From Methanomassiliicoccaceae archaeon (lineage in GTDB: Archaea > Thermoplasmatota > Thermoplasmata > Methanomassiliicoccales > Methanomethylophilaceae), in NCBI GenBank assembly GCA_009786295.1, contig WQTN01000111.1:1-10576 (forward strand): a DNA stretch of 10,576 nucleotides, read 5' to 3'. A model generated the notes under the pieces. It was not told where the DNA came from. It saw only the letters and a program-made list of their open reading frames with translations, and did not search any database. Of this stretch, positions 1 through 6,442 are shown piece by piece (the first letter of the stretch is position 1; the number at the start of each line of letters is the position of its first letter). Position numbers and translations under genes: made by a program.

Positions 1-803
1 GCTCCAGAATCTATCTGGCCCTTGCATTTCTTGAGCCCTTCCACAAGGTCCGGGTGGCCGACCGCATAGCCGAGCCTGTATCCTGTCATATTGAATGTCT
101 TTGAGAACGATCCGAACTCAATGCAGTTCGGACCTATCTGAAGCATGGACGGGGCGCGATAGTCGTCATAGCACATCTCGGAGTAAGCATTGTCGAAGCA
201 AAGTATCGTGTTGGTGTCCTGGCACCAATCGTATACCTTTTTAAGATAGGGAAGGTCGCAGGTCGCTCCTGTCGGGTTGTTCGGGTAGTTGATGTAAAGC
301 ATCTTCGCATCCGCCGGACACTCGTCCACATCCAGCAGCCAGCCTTTCTCGGCTTTGAGAGGGACCAGAATGCATTTCGCTTCATTGAAGAGCGTGGATG
401 CCCCGGAATACACCGGATACCCCGGACTCGGCGCTATTATCATTTCTCCCGGATTTACGAACGCCTGGGATATATTGAATATCGCCTCTTTAGAACCAAG
501 CGTTATGCAGACTTGTGTAGCCGGATCTACCTCGACACCGAATCTTTTCTTATACCATCTGGCGATCGCCTCTCTGAGGTCCTTCTCGCCCTGTGAAGAG
601 GAATACTTCTGAAAATCATTCTCCTGAACCGCTATCTGCAGCGATTTCACGATCTTGTCCGGGGTGGGGAGATCAGGGTCCCCGATACCGAAGTCAATCA
701 TGTCCATGCCCTCTTTCCGTTTGGCCGCCGCGAGTTCTTCCAGTCTTACAAAAAGATACGGCGGCAGTTTTCTGAGTCTGTCAGACTGCCCATATTTAAC
801 CAA
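1..803 (-). CDS. dapL: LL-diaminopimelate aminotransferase (partial, C-terminus beyond left edge)
   Basis: A PLP-dependent fold-type I aminotransferase, read as the enzyme converting tetrahydrodipicolinate plus glutamate directly to LL-diaminopimelate, bypassing the succinyl or acetyl DAP routes. 267 codons are visible. The start RLRKLPPYLFVRLEEL matches the N-terminal signature of the DapL family; GSKEAIFNI, INYPNNPTG and DNAYSE are the usual cofactor and substrate segments; SFSKTFNMTGYRLG carries the Schiff-base lysine at residue 235. Family members have roughly 390 to 410 residues, so about a third is missing to the left. I chose the TTG at 803 because AAGGAG lies 8 nt upstream; a GTG at 812 in the same frame overlaps the dapF stop but has poor spacing. 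It follows dapF after 5 nt and completes the DAP pathway of the operon. A general aspartate-type aminotransferase is possible on sequence alone, but the context strongly favours DapL. Confidence 0.87.
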   Translation of the reverse strand, partial: MVKYGQSDRLRKLPPYLFVRLEELAAAKRKEGMDMIDFGIGDPDLPTPDKIVKSLQIAVQENDFQKYSSSQGEKDLREAIARWYKKRFGVEVDPATQVCITLGSKEAIFNISQAFVNPGEMIIAPSPGYPVYSGASTLFNEAKCILVPLKAEKGWLLDVDECPADAKMLYINYPNNPTGATCDLPYLKKVYDWCQDTNTILCFDNAYSEMCYDDYRAPSMLQIGPNCIEFGSFSKTFNMTGYRLGYAVGHPDLVEGLKKCKGQIDSG

Positions 804-808
804 ATGAA

Positions 809-1642
809 TCACTCCTTCTCAATGCTGCCTTCATATACCAGAGTCGCTGGCCCTTCCATATGTACATATTTCAGATCCTTATCGACCGTTATTTTCAACC
901 ATCCTCCCGGAAGGCGTACATCTATAGGTTCGTTGAACGGCACCATGCCGTTCAGCGCCGCAGCGGTAACAGATGCGCATGCGCCGGTCCCGCAGGCAAG
1001 TGTCCAACCCGCTCCTCTCTCATATACCTTTATGTGCACATTCCCGTCCTTTACCCTGCAGAACTCCACATTCGTTCTTCTCGGGAAGAAAGGGTGCCTC
1101 TCAAGCACCGGCGCAAGCCGTCCCATCTCATTATCGCTCAGGTCGGAGAACGTCACGAAATGAGGGTTGCCCATCGATATCGCATTGCCCTTTATTTTGA
1201 ACTCCTCCACCGCGAACGGCTGGTCTATGAACTCTCCGTCATAGTCGATCGGTACGGACCTGCCGTCAAGGATCGGGGCCCCCATGTCCACCATTACCGT
1301 GACGGCCTCTCCGGCATCCAGGAAGACCTTTGTTGTCTTCACGCCGGCCAGGGTGTTGATCGTGAACTCTTTCTTATTGACGATCTTTGAGTCGAAGACA
1401 TGCTTAGCAAGGCACCTTATCCCGTTGCCGCACATCTCCGCTTCCGTGCCGTCCGCATTGATGATCCTCATGCTGACGTCCGTCCTGTCTCCCGGAAGAA
1501 GGAATATAACGCCGTCGGCGCCGATGCCGTAGTTCCGGTCGCATATGAGCTTGCATCTCTCATTGTCGATGTCCACTTCCGATCCTATGCCGTCGATCAG
1601 AACAAAGTCATTCCCCAGTCCGTGATATTTCCAGAATTTCAT
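809..1642 (-). CDS. dapF: Diaminopimelate epimerase DapF
   Basis: Cytosolic, cofactor-independent epimerase turning LL-DAP into meso-DAP, the substrate of LysA. The 277-residue length is normal for the family. The two catalytic cysteines are both present in their classic settings: Cys71 in MCGNGIRC (first half) and Cys217 in ACGTGACAS (second half), giving the pseudo-symmetric two-domain layout. HGLGNDFV (7-14), NADGTEAEM (62-70) and NPHFV (159-163) are further family motifs. The start is the ATG at 1642, which overlaps the lysA stop as ATGA and begins MKFWKYHGLGNDF as expected; GAGAGG lies just upstream. A longer frame reaching 1678 would add 12 residues coded inside lysA and is not needed. 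No missing residues or disruptions are seen. Its place between lysA and dapL fits one lysine pathway transcript. Confidence 0.96.
   Translation of the reverse strand: MKFWKYHGLGNDFVLIDGIGSEVDIDNERCKLICDRNYGIGADGVIFLLPGDRTDVSMRIINADGTEAEMCGNGIRCLAKHVFDSKIVNKKEFTINTLAGVKTTKVFLDAGEAVTVMVDMGAPILDGRSVPIDYDGEFIDQPFAVEEFKIKGNAISMGNPHFVTFSDLSDNEMGRLAPVLERHPFFPRRTNVEFCRVKDGNVHIKVYERGAGWTLACGTGACASVTAAALNGMVPFNEPIDVRLPGGWLKITVDKDLKYVHMEGPATLVYEGSIEKE
812..817 (-). promoter_or_regulatory. Shine-Dalgarno for dapL (AAGGAG)
   Basis: On the minus strand AAGGAG sits inside the last codons of dapF, 8 nt before TTG 803. It decides between the TTG and the upstream in-frame GTG (812), which the motif itself would overlap, and suggests translational coupling with dapF. 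Confidence 0.6.
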
Positions 1643-2895
1643 CTGATAAGCCTCTCGGGTATCCGCTGGTGTCTCCACTGTTCCTCTATACGCTCAGAGT
1701 CCCTTATAAGCTCTGCTTTGCCCTCGTTCACAAGGACCTCCCTGCACAGGGGGCGCGAGTTGTAATTGCTTGACATCGAAAATCCGTAAGCTCCGGCATC
1801 GTACACAACGACGATATCCCCTTCTTCGGGGTTCGGAAGCACGCGGTCGCGCGCCAGGTGGTCGCCGGTCTCGCATATCGGGCCCGCCACATCATATTTC
1901 GCGGTGCACGCTTTCCCGAACTTGTTGCCGATCGCAACATGGTGGTAGGAGCCGTACATGGCCGGCCTGACGAGTGTATTGAATCCTGCGTCCACGCCGA
2001 CATATTTCTTCCCGTCGGCATCCTTAACGTCGACGCATCTTGTCAGAAGCACTGTGGTATCGCATACTATGTATCTTCCCGGTTCCAGAATGATCTTTCT
2101 CACATCGGTCTCTTCGAGTATGATCTCCGTGATGTTTCTGCCAAGCTCGTCCACATCCATTTCTGGCTCGTTGGGGCGGTAAGGGACACCTATTCCGCCG
2201 CCTATGTCAATGAACTCGAGATCGGTCCCCCTATCTTTCAGTTGGTTGGTAAGCTGGATAAGGATCTCGGTCGCTTCCATGAAGGGTTCGACCGACTGGC
2301 CTCCCGACCCTATATGGACATGGATGCCTTTCGGATCAAAGCCGAGCTCCTTCGCTCGGAGATACGTTCCTATCGCATCCCTGAGGGGAATGCCGAATTT
2401 CACTCCCTTTGCGCCGGTGACCACTTTGTCGCTATGCCCCGAGCCTACGCCGGTCGTGATCCTGAATGATACGGGCAGGGACCTCCTGATCTTTGCGAGC
2501 CTCTCAAGCTCCGATACGGAGTCTATGTTTATCATCACGCCCAGGTCGGTCACCGCTTTCAGTTCCTCGTTGCTTACGTTGACACCTGTGTACATTATCC
2601 TGTCCGGCGTGAAGCCTGCTTTCATGCATGTCATCACCTCTCCTATGGATACTGCGTCGATCCCCGACCCCTCGCTCTCAAGTATCTTCAATATGGCAAG
2701 GTTCGAGTTCGCTTTGCATGCATAGTGGACCTTTGTGTCCATGTGCTTCGCGAACGCACCGTATACTTTACGATAGTTCTCTCTCAGCCTCTTCTCGTCG
2801 GTGACGTATACCGGCGTTCCGAACTCGTCCGCGATCTTCGTGACGGGCATTCCGCCGAACATCATCACATTGTCTCTGCTGTCATAATCCCTCAT
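1639..2895 (-). CDS. lysA: Diaminopimelate decarboxylase LysA
   Basis: PLP-dependent fold-type III decarboxylase making L-lysine and CO2 from meso-DAP, the last step of the pathway. The 418 residues hold an alanine-racemase-like TIM barrel followed by a C-terminal beta domain. The PLP lysine is Lys61 in YACKANSN; HIGSGGQ (194-200) and GGGIGVPY (232-239) bind the cofactor phosphate; EPGRY (271-275) contacts substrate and cofactor; CETGD (341-345) supplies the conserved cysteine from the partner subunit; YDAGAYGFSMSSNYNSRP (365-382) is the C-terminal active-site segment. The ATG at 2895 lies 14 nt inside the end of lysC, preceded by AAGGGG. The stop is shared as ATGA with dapF. The related arginine or carboxynorspermidine decarboxylases are unlikely given CETGD and the dap neighbours. 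Confidence 0.96.
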   Translation of the reverse strand: MRDYDSRDNVMMFGGMPVTKIADEFGTPVYVTDEKRLRENYRKVYGAFAKHMDTKVHYACKANSNLAILKILESEGSGIDAVSIGEVMTCMKAGFTPDRIMYTGVNVSNEELKAVTDLGVMINIDSVSELERLAKIRRSLPVSFRITTGVGSGHSDKVVTGAKGVKFGIPLRDAIGTYLRAKELGFDPKGIHVHIGSGGQSVEPFMEATEILIQLTNQLKDRGTDLEFIDIGGGIGVPYRPNEPEMDVDELGRNITEIILEETDVRKIILEPGRYIVCDTTVLLTRCVDVKDADGKKYVGVDAGFNTLVRPAMYGSYHHVAIGNKFGKACTAKYDVAGPICETGDHLARDRVLPNPEEGDIVVVYDAGAYGFSMSSNYNSRPLCREVLVNEGKAELIRDSERIEEQWRHQRIPERLIR

Positions 2896-4255
2896 TGGAT
2901 CCGCCCCTTACGTATTTGCGGTGCAATGTCTTAACAACATCGGTCGCCCTTGACATGGGAACGACGAAATTCAGCGAAACATCGGAAGCGCCCTCTGAGA
3001 TCATCTCCACATTGGCCTTCGCTTCTTTAACGGCCGTGAATATGTCCCCTGACACTCCGCACTTCGAGAGGAGATTGTCTCCCACGGCGCACACCAGCGC
3101 CACCTCGTTCTTGACCTCTATCCTCTCTATATCTCCCGGGTCCAGCGTGTTAAGTTTGGAGAGTATCGATTTGACATCGTTGCTGTGCACAAGGAAAGCA
3201 ACGGTCGACAGCGAGGTCGATATGGAATATATCACGACCTCGTTCTCGGCTATCTTTTCTATGATGCGCGCCACCATCTCCGGGTGGTAGGCTATCTCCG
3301 CGGAACTTATCGATATTATGGAAAGATCGGTCTTGATCGCGACGCTCATCAGCAGGCCGTCCATCTGCTTCCTGAGATGATGTATGATCGTCCCGGGTTC
3401 TTCCGGCTTGAATGAGTTCTTTACCTTAAGGGGGATGTGCTTCATCCTTACTGGCTCTATGGTCCTCGGGTGGAGGACCTTCGCGCCGAAATATGCCAGC
3501 TCTGCGGCCTCTCCGAAGTTCATCTCGTCGATCTTGACCGCATCCGGGATTATGCGCGGGTCCGCTGACATGAACCCGTCGACATCGGTCCAGATCTCCA
3601 GCAGATCGACATTCATCGCGTTGGCTACCACCGCCGCAGAATAATCGCTCCCTCCCCGCCCGAAGGTAAGAGGCAGCCCATCGCTCTTTATCCCATAGAA
3701 TCCGGTGATCACGGGTATCACGCCGTCAGCGATATAGGGCTTGACCTTCAGTTCCATCATGGCCTCGGTCTTCTGCAGGTCAGCGCTTCCCGAGAGGGGT
3801 CTTCCATCTGCGATTATCCCGCAGTCCTCTGAGGTCAGCGCGACCGATTTGGCACCCGCCGCCCTGAGCGCGTAGCTCAGGATGAGTGTGGAGAACCTCT
3901 CTCCCTGCGAAGTGATATTGTCTTTGTAATAGGGGTCTTTCAGAGCGTTCTCGTCATTGAGAAGGTTCCTGAACTTCTCCATTCTCGCATTGAACTCCTT
4001 CATGAAGTCCTCCATCTGACCTTTGCCGAGCACCTGGTTGGCAACGTCGATGTGTTTCTTCTCAAACTCTTCGATCATGTGGTCCCTGCTTCCAGGAAGA
4101 TTTTCAGCACCGTTTACCAGGAAGTTGGTGATGCCGGACATCGCTGATGCGATAACGATCTTGCTGCCGTCTCCTCTTAATATTATTTTGGCAGCTCTCT
4201 TCAAAGCCTCCGGGGATCCGACGCTGGTGCCCCCAAATTTCATTACTGTTATCAT
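2882..4255 (-). CDS. lysC: Aspartate kinase (monofunctional, two ACT domains)
   Basis: Phosphorylates L-aspartate with ATP, the entry step to lysine and to the methionine, threonine and isoleucine branch. The 457 residues show an amino-acid kinase domain (about 1-290) with KFGGTSVG (6-13), TSQGER (115-120), FGRGGSDYSA (198-207) and WTDVDGFMSADPR (222-234), then two ACT regulatory domains at about 303-370 and 385-450; the second contains the KCGVSGDIFTA and SEGASDVSLNFVV segments typical of effector-binding aspartate kinases. No homoserine dehydrogenase domain follows. The start is the ATG at 4255, overlapping the dapB stop as ATGA, with GAGG upstream; a longer frame to 4312 would run back into dapB. 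The ACT domains imply allosteric feedback. Its location in a lysine operon suggests lysine as effector, which is inference; threonine cannot be excluded. Confidence 0.95.
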   Translation of the reverse strand: MITVMKFGGTSVGSPEALKRAAKIILRGDGSKIVIASAMSGITNFLVNGAENLPGSRDHMIEEFEKKHIDVANQVLGKGQMEDFMKEFNARMEKFRNLLNDENALKDPYYKDNITSQGERFSTLILSYALRAAGAKSVALTSEDCGIIADGRPLSGSADLQKTEAMMELKVKPYIADGVIPVITGFYGIKSDGLPLTFGRGGSDYSAAVVANAMNVDLLEIWTDVDGFMSADPRIIPDAVKIDEMNFGEAAELAYFGAKVLHPRTIEPVRMKHIPLKVKNSFKPEEPGTIIHHLRKQMDGLLMSVAIKTDLSIISISSAEIAYHPEMVARIIEKIAENEVVIYSISTSLSTVAFLVHSNDVKSILSKLNTLDPGDIERIEVKNEVALVCAVGDNLLSKCGVSGDIFTAVKEAKANVEMISEGASDVSLNFVVPMSRATDVVKTLHRKYVRGGSNEGL

Positions 4256-5031
4256 AAGCCAAGAACCTCGTTCAGATCGTGGACCTTCCCGTCCTTCTTT
4301 CCGTAAACCCACCTTATGGACTCTATGAATCCTTTGGCAAGCGCATCTCTCGAGCCCATACTGTGCTTAAGCTCTATCCTTTCTCCGTTGCCTATGAACA
4401 TGACCGTATGGTCGCCGACAATGTCGCCTCCGCGTATCGAATGCACTCCGATCTCCTTCTTTCTGGCTCCGGTTATGCCTTCGCGGCCGTATGTGACATC
4501 ATCTATGCCAGTGGTCCTCATCATCCTCTTCACGGCCTCCATCGCCGTGCCGGACGGCGCATCCACTTTTTGGTTGTGGTGCGCCTCTATTACCTCTATA
4601 TCATAATCGTTCAGCGACGCCGCGAGTATCTCGCACATCTTCCAGAAGACGTTGACGCCGATGGCGAAGTTCGCCGAGTGGACAGCGGACGTCTTGTTCT
4701 TAGCGATCTCGTCCTTCATTTTATTTATCACGTCATCGGGTATCGCCGTTGTGCCGAGAACGATGTTCACTCCTTTCGCCGGTATCTTTGTGATTATGTT
4801 CGCAGCGGCCCGCGGAGCTGTTATATCGACGTAGACATCAGCATTCTCCAGCACCTCGTCAAGGCTGTCCTGGCCCTTCGCGATGATGCCTGGGTATATC
4901 TCTTTCCCGAACATCTCCTCCGTCGGCGCTATCATCGCGCCCACCAGCCTCATGTCTTTGCTGTTCTGTATAATGTCACACACCGTGCGCCCCATCTTAC
5001 CGCTGGCGCCTCCCAATGCTACGTTAATCAT
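4252..5031 (-). CDS. dapB: 4-hydroxy-tetrahydrodipicolinate reductase DapB
   Basis: NAD(P)H-dependent reductase that takes the DapA product to tetrahydrodipicolinate, the substrate of DapL. The 259-residue protein has the N-terminal Rossmann glycine motif GGASGKMG (7-14), the GTT turn at 93-95, and the diagnostic catalytic block EAHHNQKVDAPSGTA (149-163) with His151, His152 and Lys155. RGGDIVGDHTV (200-210) is the conserved C-terminal-domain signature. The ATG at 5031 overlaps the dapA stop as ATGA, with GTGAT close upstream, consistent with coupled translation. The last 20 residues (KKDGKVHDLNEVLGL region) form a short tail past the conserved fold. Family assignment is firm; coenzyme preference cannot be read with confidence. 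Confidence 0.96.
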   Translation of the reverse strand: MINVALGGASGKMGRTVCDIIQNSKDMRLVGAMIAPTEEMFGKEIYPGIIAKGQDSLDEVLENADVYVDITAPRAAANIITKIPAKGVNIVLGTTAIPDDVINKMKDEIAKNKTSAVHSANFAIGVNVFWKMCEILAASLNDYDIEVIEAHHNQKVDAPSGTAMEAVKRMMRTTGIDDVTYGREGITGARKKEIGVHSIRGGDIVGDHTVMFIGNGERIELKHSMGSRDALAKGFIESIRWVYGKKDGKVHDLNEVLGL

Positions 5032-5900
5032 TTTATCACAATGCTCCTCAGCGCGTCGTCAACGAACGCGCGGTTCTTTTCAGCGAGTTCGGTCAGCGGA
5101 AGTCTCAGCCCCCCTGATCCGTACCCCATCTTGGACATGACATACTTTACCGGTATGGGGTTGGTCTCAATGAACAACGCCTCGAACAGCGGAGCGAGCT
5201 CGCTGTTCAGCCTGTCTGATCCTTCGTTATCTCCGTCCAGAAGCATACGCACCATCTTTGACATCTTCCCCGGTACACAGTTCGATGCGACAGAGATCAC
5301 TCCATCCCCTCCGCAGCGTATCAGCGGGAGGGCGAGCGCGTCATCGCCGCTCAGGACCTCGAACCCTTTCGGCCTTCCGTTGATTATCTGTTTCATCTGC
5401 TCCAGATTGCCGCTTGCTTCCTTCACGGCGCATATGCCGTCGATCCCGGCTATCTTGAGCATGGTCTCCGCAGTGATGTTTGAGGCCGTTCTTCCGGGGA
5501 TGTTGTAAACGACGATCGGAATATCAACGGATTCGGCTATCGCCTTGAAGTGCAGATATATTCCTTCCTGCGTCGGTTTTACGTAGTAGGGCGATATCGA
5601 CAGCAGACCATCGACACCTAGGTCCTCGGCGCGCCTGCTCAGCATAACGGCCTCCGATGTGGAGTTGCTGCCGGCGCCGGCCAGGACCTTTGCTTTCTTT
5701 GCGTGGTCCACTACCACCTCTATCACATGTATGTGTTCCTCGTGGCTCAGCATGGCGGACTCGCCGGTGGAGCCGCATGGAACTATCGTTCCGATCCCAT
5801 TCTCTTCTTGGAATTCCACAAGGCGCCGGAGGCTTTCCTCGTCGACCTTGTTGTCCTTTGTGAACGGCGTTATCAATGCTGTGGAGGTACCTCTGAACAT
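5028..5900 (-). CDS. dapA: 4-hydroxy-tetrahydrodipicolinate synthase DapA
   Basis: Class I aldolase condensing pyruvate with aspartate 4-semialdehyde, the committed step to DAP. The 290 residues fit the family's (beta/alpha)8 barrel. The Schiff-base lysine is Lys160 in AVKEASG; the catalytic relay is visible as CGSTGES (42-48, Thr45), YYVKP (105-109) and YNIPGRT (132-138, Tyr132), with Arg137 placed to bind the aldehyde substrate's carboxylate. The motif has Ser where many members have GTTGES, a modest change. It starts at the ATG at 5900, one base after the regulator's stop, with GGGGAG 7 nt upstream inside the regulator's last codons. Sister aldolases (N-acetylneuraminate lyase, KDG aldolase) share the fold, but the adjoining dapB, lysA, dapF and dapL settle the function. 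Confidence 0.95.
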   Translation of the reverse strand: MFRGTSTALITPFTKDNKVDEESLRRLVEFQEENGIGTIVPCGSTGESAMLSHEEHIHVIEVVVDHAKKAKVLAGAGSNSTSEAVMLSRRAEDLGVDGLLSISPYYVKPTQEGIYLHFKAIAESVDIPIVVYNIPGRTASNITAETMLKIAGIDGICAVKEASGNLEQMKQIINGRPKGFEVLSGDDALALPLIRCGGDGVISVASNCVPGKMSKMVRMLLDGDNEGSDRLNSELAPLFEALFIETNPIPVKYVMSKMGYGSGGLRLPLTELAEKNRAFVDDALRSIVIK

Positions 5901-5901
5901 C

Positions 5902-6324
5902 TCAATTCTCCCCGTAGTGCTCCTTCAATATAAGCCTCGTGCGGGTGCTGAGAATGTTTTCGTATTTCCTGACCCTCTCAATGATGTCATTGAGGTTCTG
6001 AGATGTCTCAACATCTACCAGGACGATGATGTCCTGATCTCCTGTGACCTCGAACACTTCTGTCACGCCGTCGTATCTCGCAAGTTCTTTGGCTATCTCA
6101 TCAGTGTCGGTGTTCACATCTATCCTTATCTCCACAAGCGCTTTGACGTTCTTTGAGCTGGTCTTGATCGTGAATCCGCGGATTATATCCTCCTCGGTCA
6201 TTCTGTGTACCCTGCTCCTTACCGTCCCCTCCGATACCCCCAGCTGATTGGCTACCTCCACGAATGGCCGGCGGGAATCTTTCTTCATGATCTCCAGTAT
6301 CCGTTTGTCAAGGTTGTCTATCAT
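5902..6324 (-). CDS. Lrp/AsnC-family transcriptional regulator
   Basis: A 140-residue feast/famine regulatory protein, first gene of the lysine operon. Residues 1-50 form the winged helix-turn-helix: DKRILEIMKKDSRRP leads in, and VANQLGVSEGTVRSRVHRM is the helix-turn-helix proper. Residues about 62-135 form the effector-binding RAM domain (VEIRIDV, GDQDIIVLVDV). Such proteins usually form dimers or octamers and bind amino acids. Its position one base before dapA, sharing the dapA ribosome site, suggests it controls this operon and itself, perhaps sensing lysine as Sulfolobus LysM does; that link is by analogy, not sequence proof. I chose ATG 6324 (MIDNLDKRIL) because AGGTG sits 6 nt upstream and family members begin this way; an in-frame ATG at 6366 lies within the TATA-like region and would add 14 atypical residues. 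Confidence 0.92.
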   Translation of the reverse strand: MIDNLDKRILEIMKKDSRRPFVEVANQLGVSEGTVRSRVHRMTEEDIIRGFTIKTSSKNVKALVEIRIDVNTDTDEIAKELARYDGVTEVFEVTGDQDIIVLVDVETSQNLNDIIERVRKYENILSTRTRLILKEHYGEN

Positions 6325-6330
6325 CAAAAT

Positions 6331-6335
6331 CACCT
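6331..6335 (-). promoter_or_regulatory. Shine-Dalgarno for the Lrp-family gene (AGGTG)
   Basis: AGGTGAT on the minus strand, complementary to the archaeal 16S 3' end, ends a few bases before ATG 6324. It supports that start over the upstream ATG at 6366, which has no comparable motif. Confidence 0.6.
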
Positions 6336-6363
6336 GTTTGCTTGATTTCGTAAACCAACTGCG

Positions 6364-6390
6364 CATATATACAAATGTGATATAAAAATT
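6364..6390 (-). promoter_or_regulatory. Candidate archaeal promoter (TATA-like boxes) of the lysine operon
   Basis: Reading the minus strand, AATTTTTATATC (about 6390-6379) and GTATATATG (about 6372-6364) are the two best TATA-like elements before the operon. A start site about 25 nt downstream would fall near 6340-6360, leaving a short leader that still contains the AGGTG ribosome site. Which box is used cannot be decided by eye. Confidence 0.45.
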
Positions 6391-6393
6391 ATT

Positions 6394-6414
6394 ATGATAT
6401 CATTGATATTTCAA
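6394..6414. promoter_or_regulatory. Overlapping dyads, candidate Lrp-family operator
   Basis: Three short symmetric elements overlap here: the perfect 10-bp palindrome ATGATATCAT (6394-6403), the 13-bp dyad ATATCA-T-TGATAT (6397-6409) and TTGA-TATT-TCAA (6403-6414). The 13-bp size is that of known feast/famine regulator sites. They lie directly upstream of the TATA-like boxes of the regulator-dap operon. A/T-rich DNA gives chance dyads readily, so this is a candidate only. Confidence 0.35.
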
Positions 6415-6431
6415 CGAAAAACATTGTTGAA
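6410..6431 (-). terminator. Possible terminator of the MscS gene (stem with T5), or further operator dyad
   Basis: Twelve bases past the channel gene's stop, the minus strand carries TTCAAC, a 10-base loop containing TTTTT, then GTTGAA (6-bp perfect arms). Archaeal termination mostly needs T-runs, so the T5 (6417-6421) could end the channel transcript; a second T5 is at 6384-6388. The weak stem and its place next to the operator-like dyads mean it could equally be a regulator site. Confidence 0.3.
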
Positions 6432-6442
6432 GTATATTATGA

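Noticed and set aside
1640..1678. Longer N-termini: dapF from 1678, lysC from 4312, regulator from 6366
   Set aside because: The extensions run into the preceding gene or the TATA-like promoter and add residues not typical of the families; ATGA junctions or ribosome sites support the shorter starts.
860..2469. Plus-strand open frames at 860-1390 and 1858-2469 (176 and 203 codons)
   Set aside because: They lie wholly opposite dapF and lysA, show no motifs or ribosome sites, and are explained by codon bias of the real genes.
4279..5508. Long open frame (about 409 codons) on the plus strand opposite dapB and dapA
   Set aside because: Its translation has no recognisable family features, is rich in Arg, His and Tyr runs typical of antisense frames, and the minus strand there encodes full-length dapB and dapA with all catalytic motifs.
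6325..6442. Lysine riboswitch or attenuator ahead of the operon
   Set aside because: The likely leader is only a few tens of bases and A/T-rich, with no room for the five-helix lysine aptamer and no Lys-rich leader peptide.
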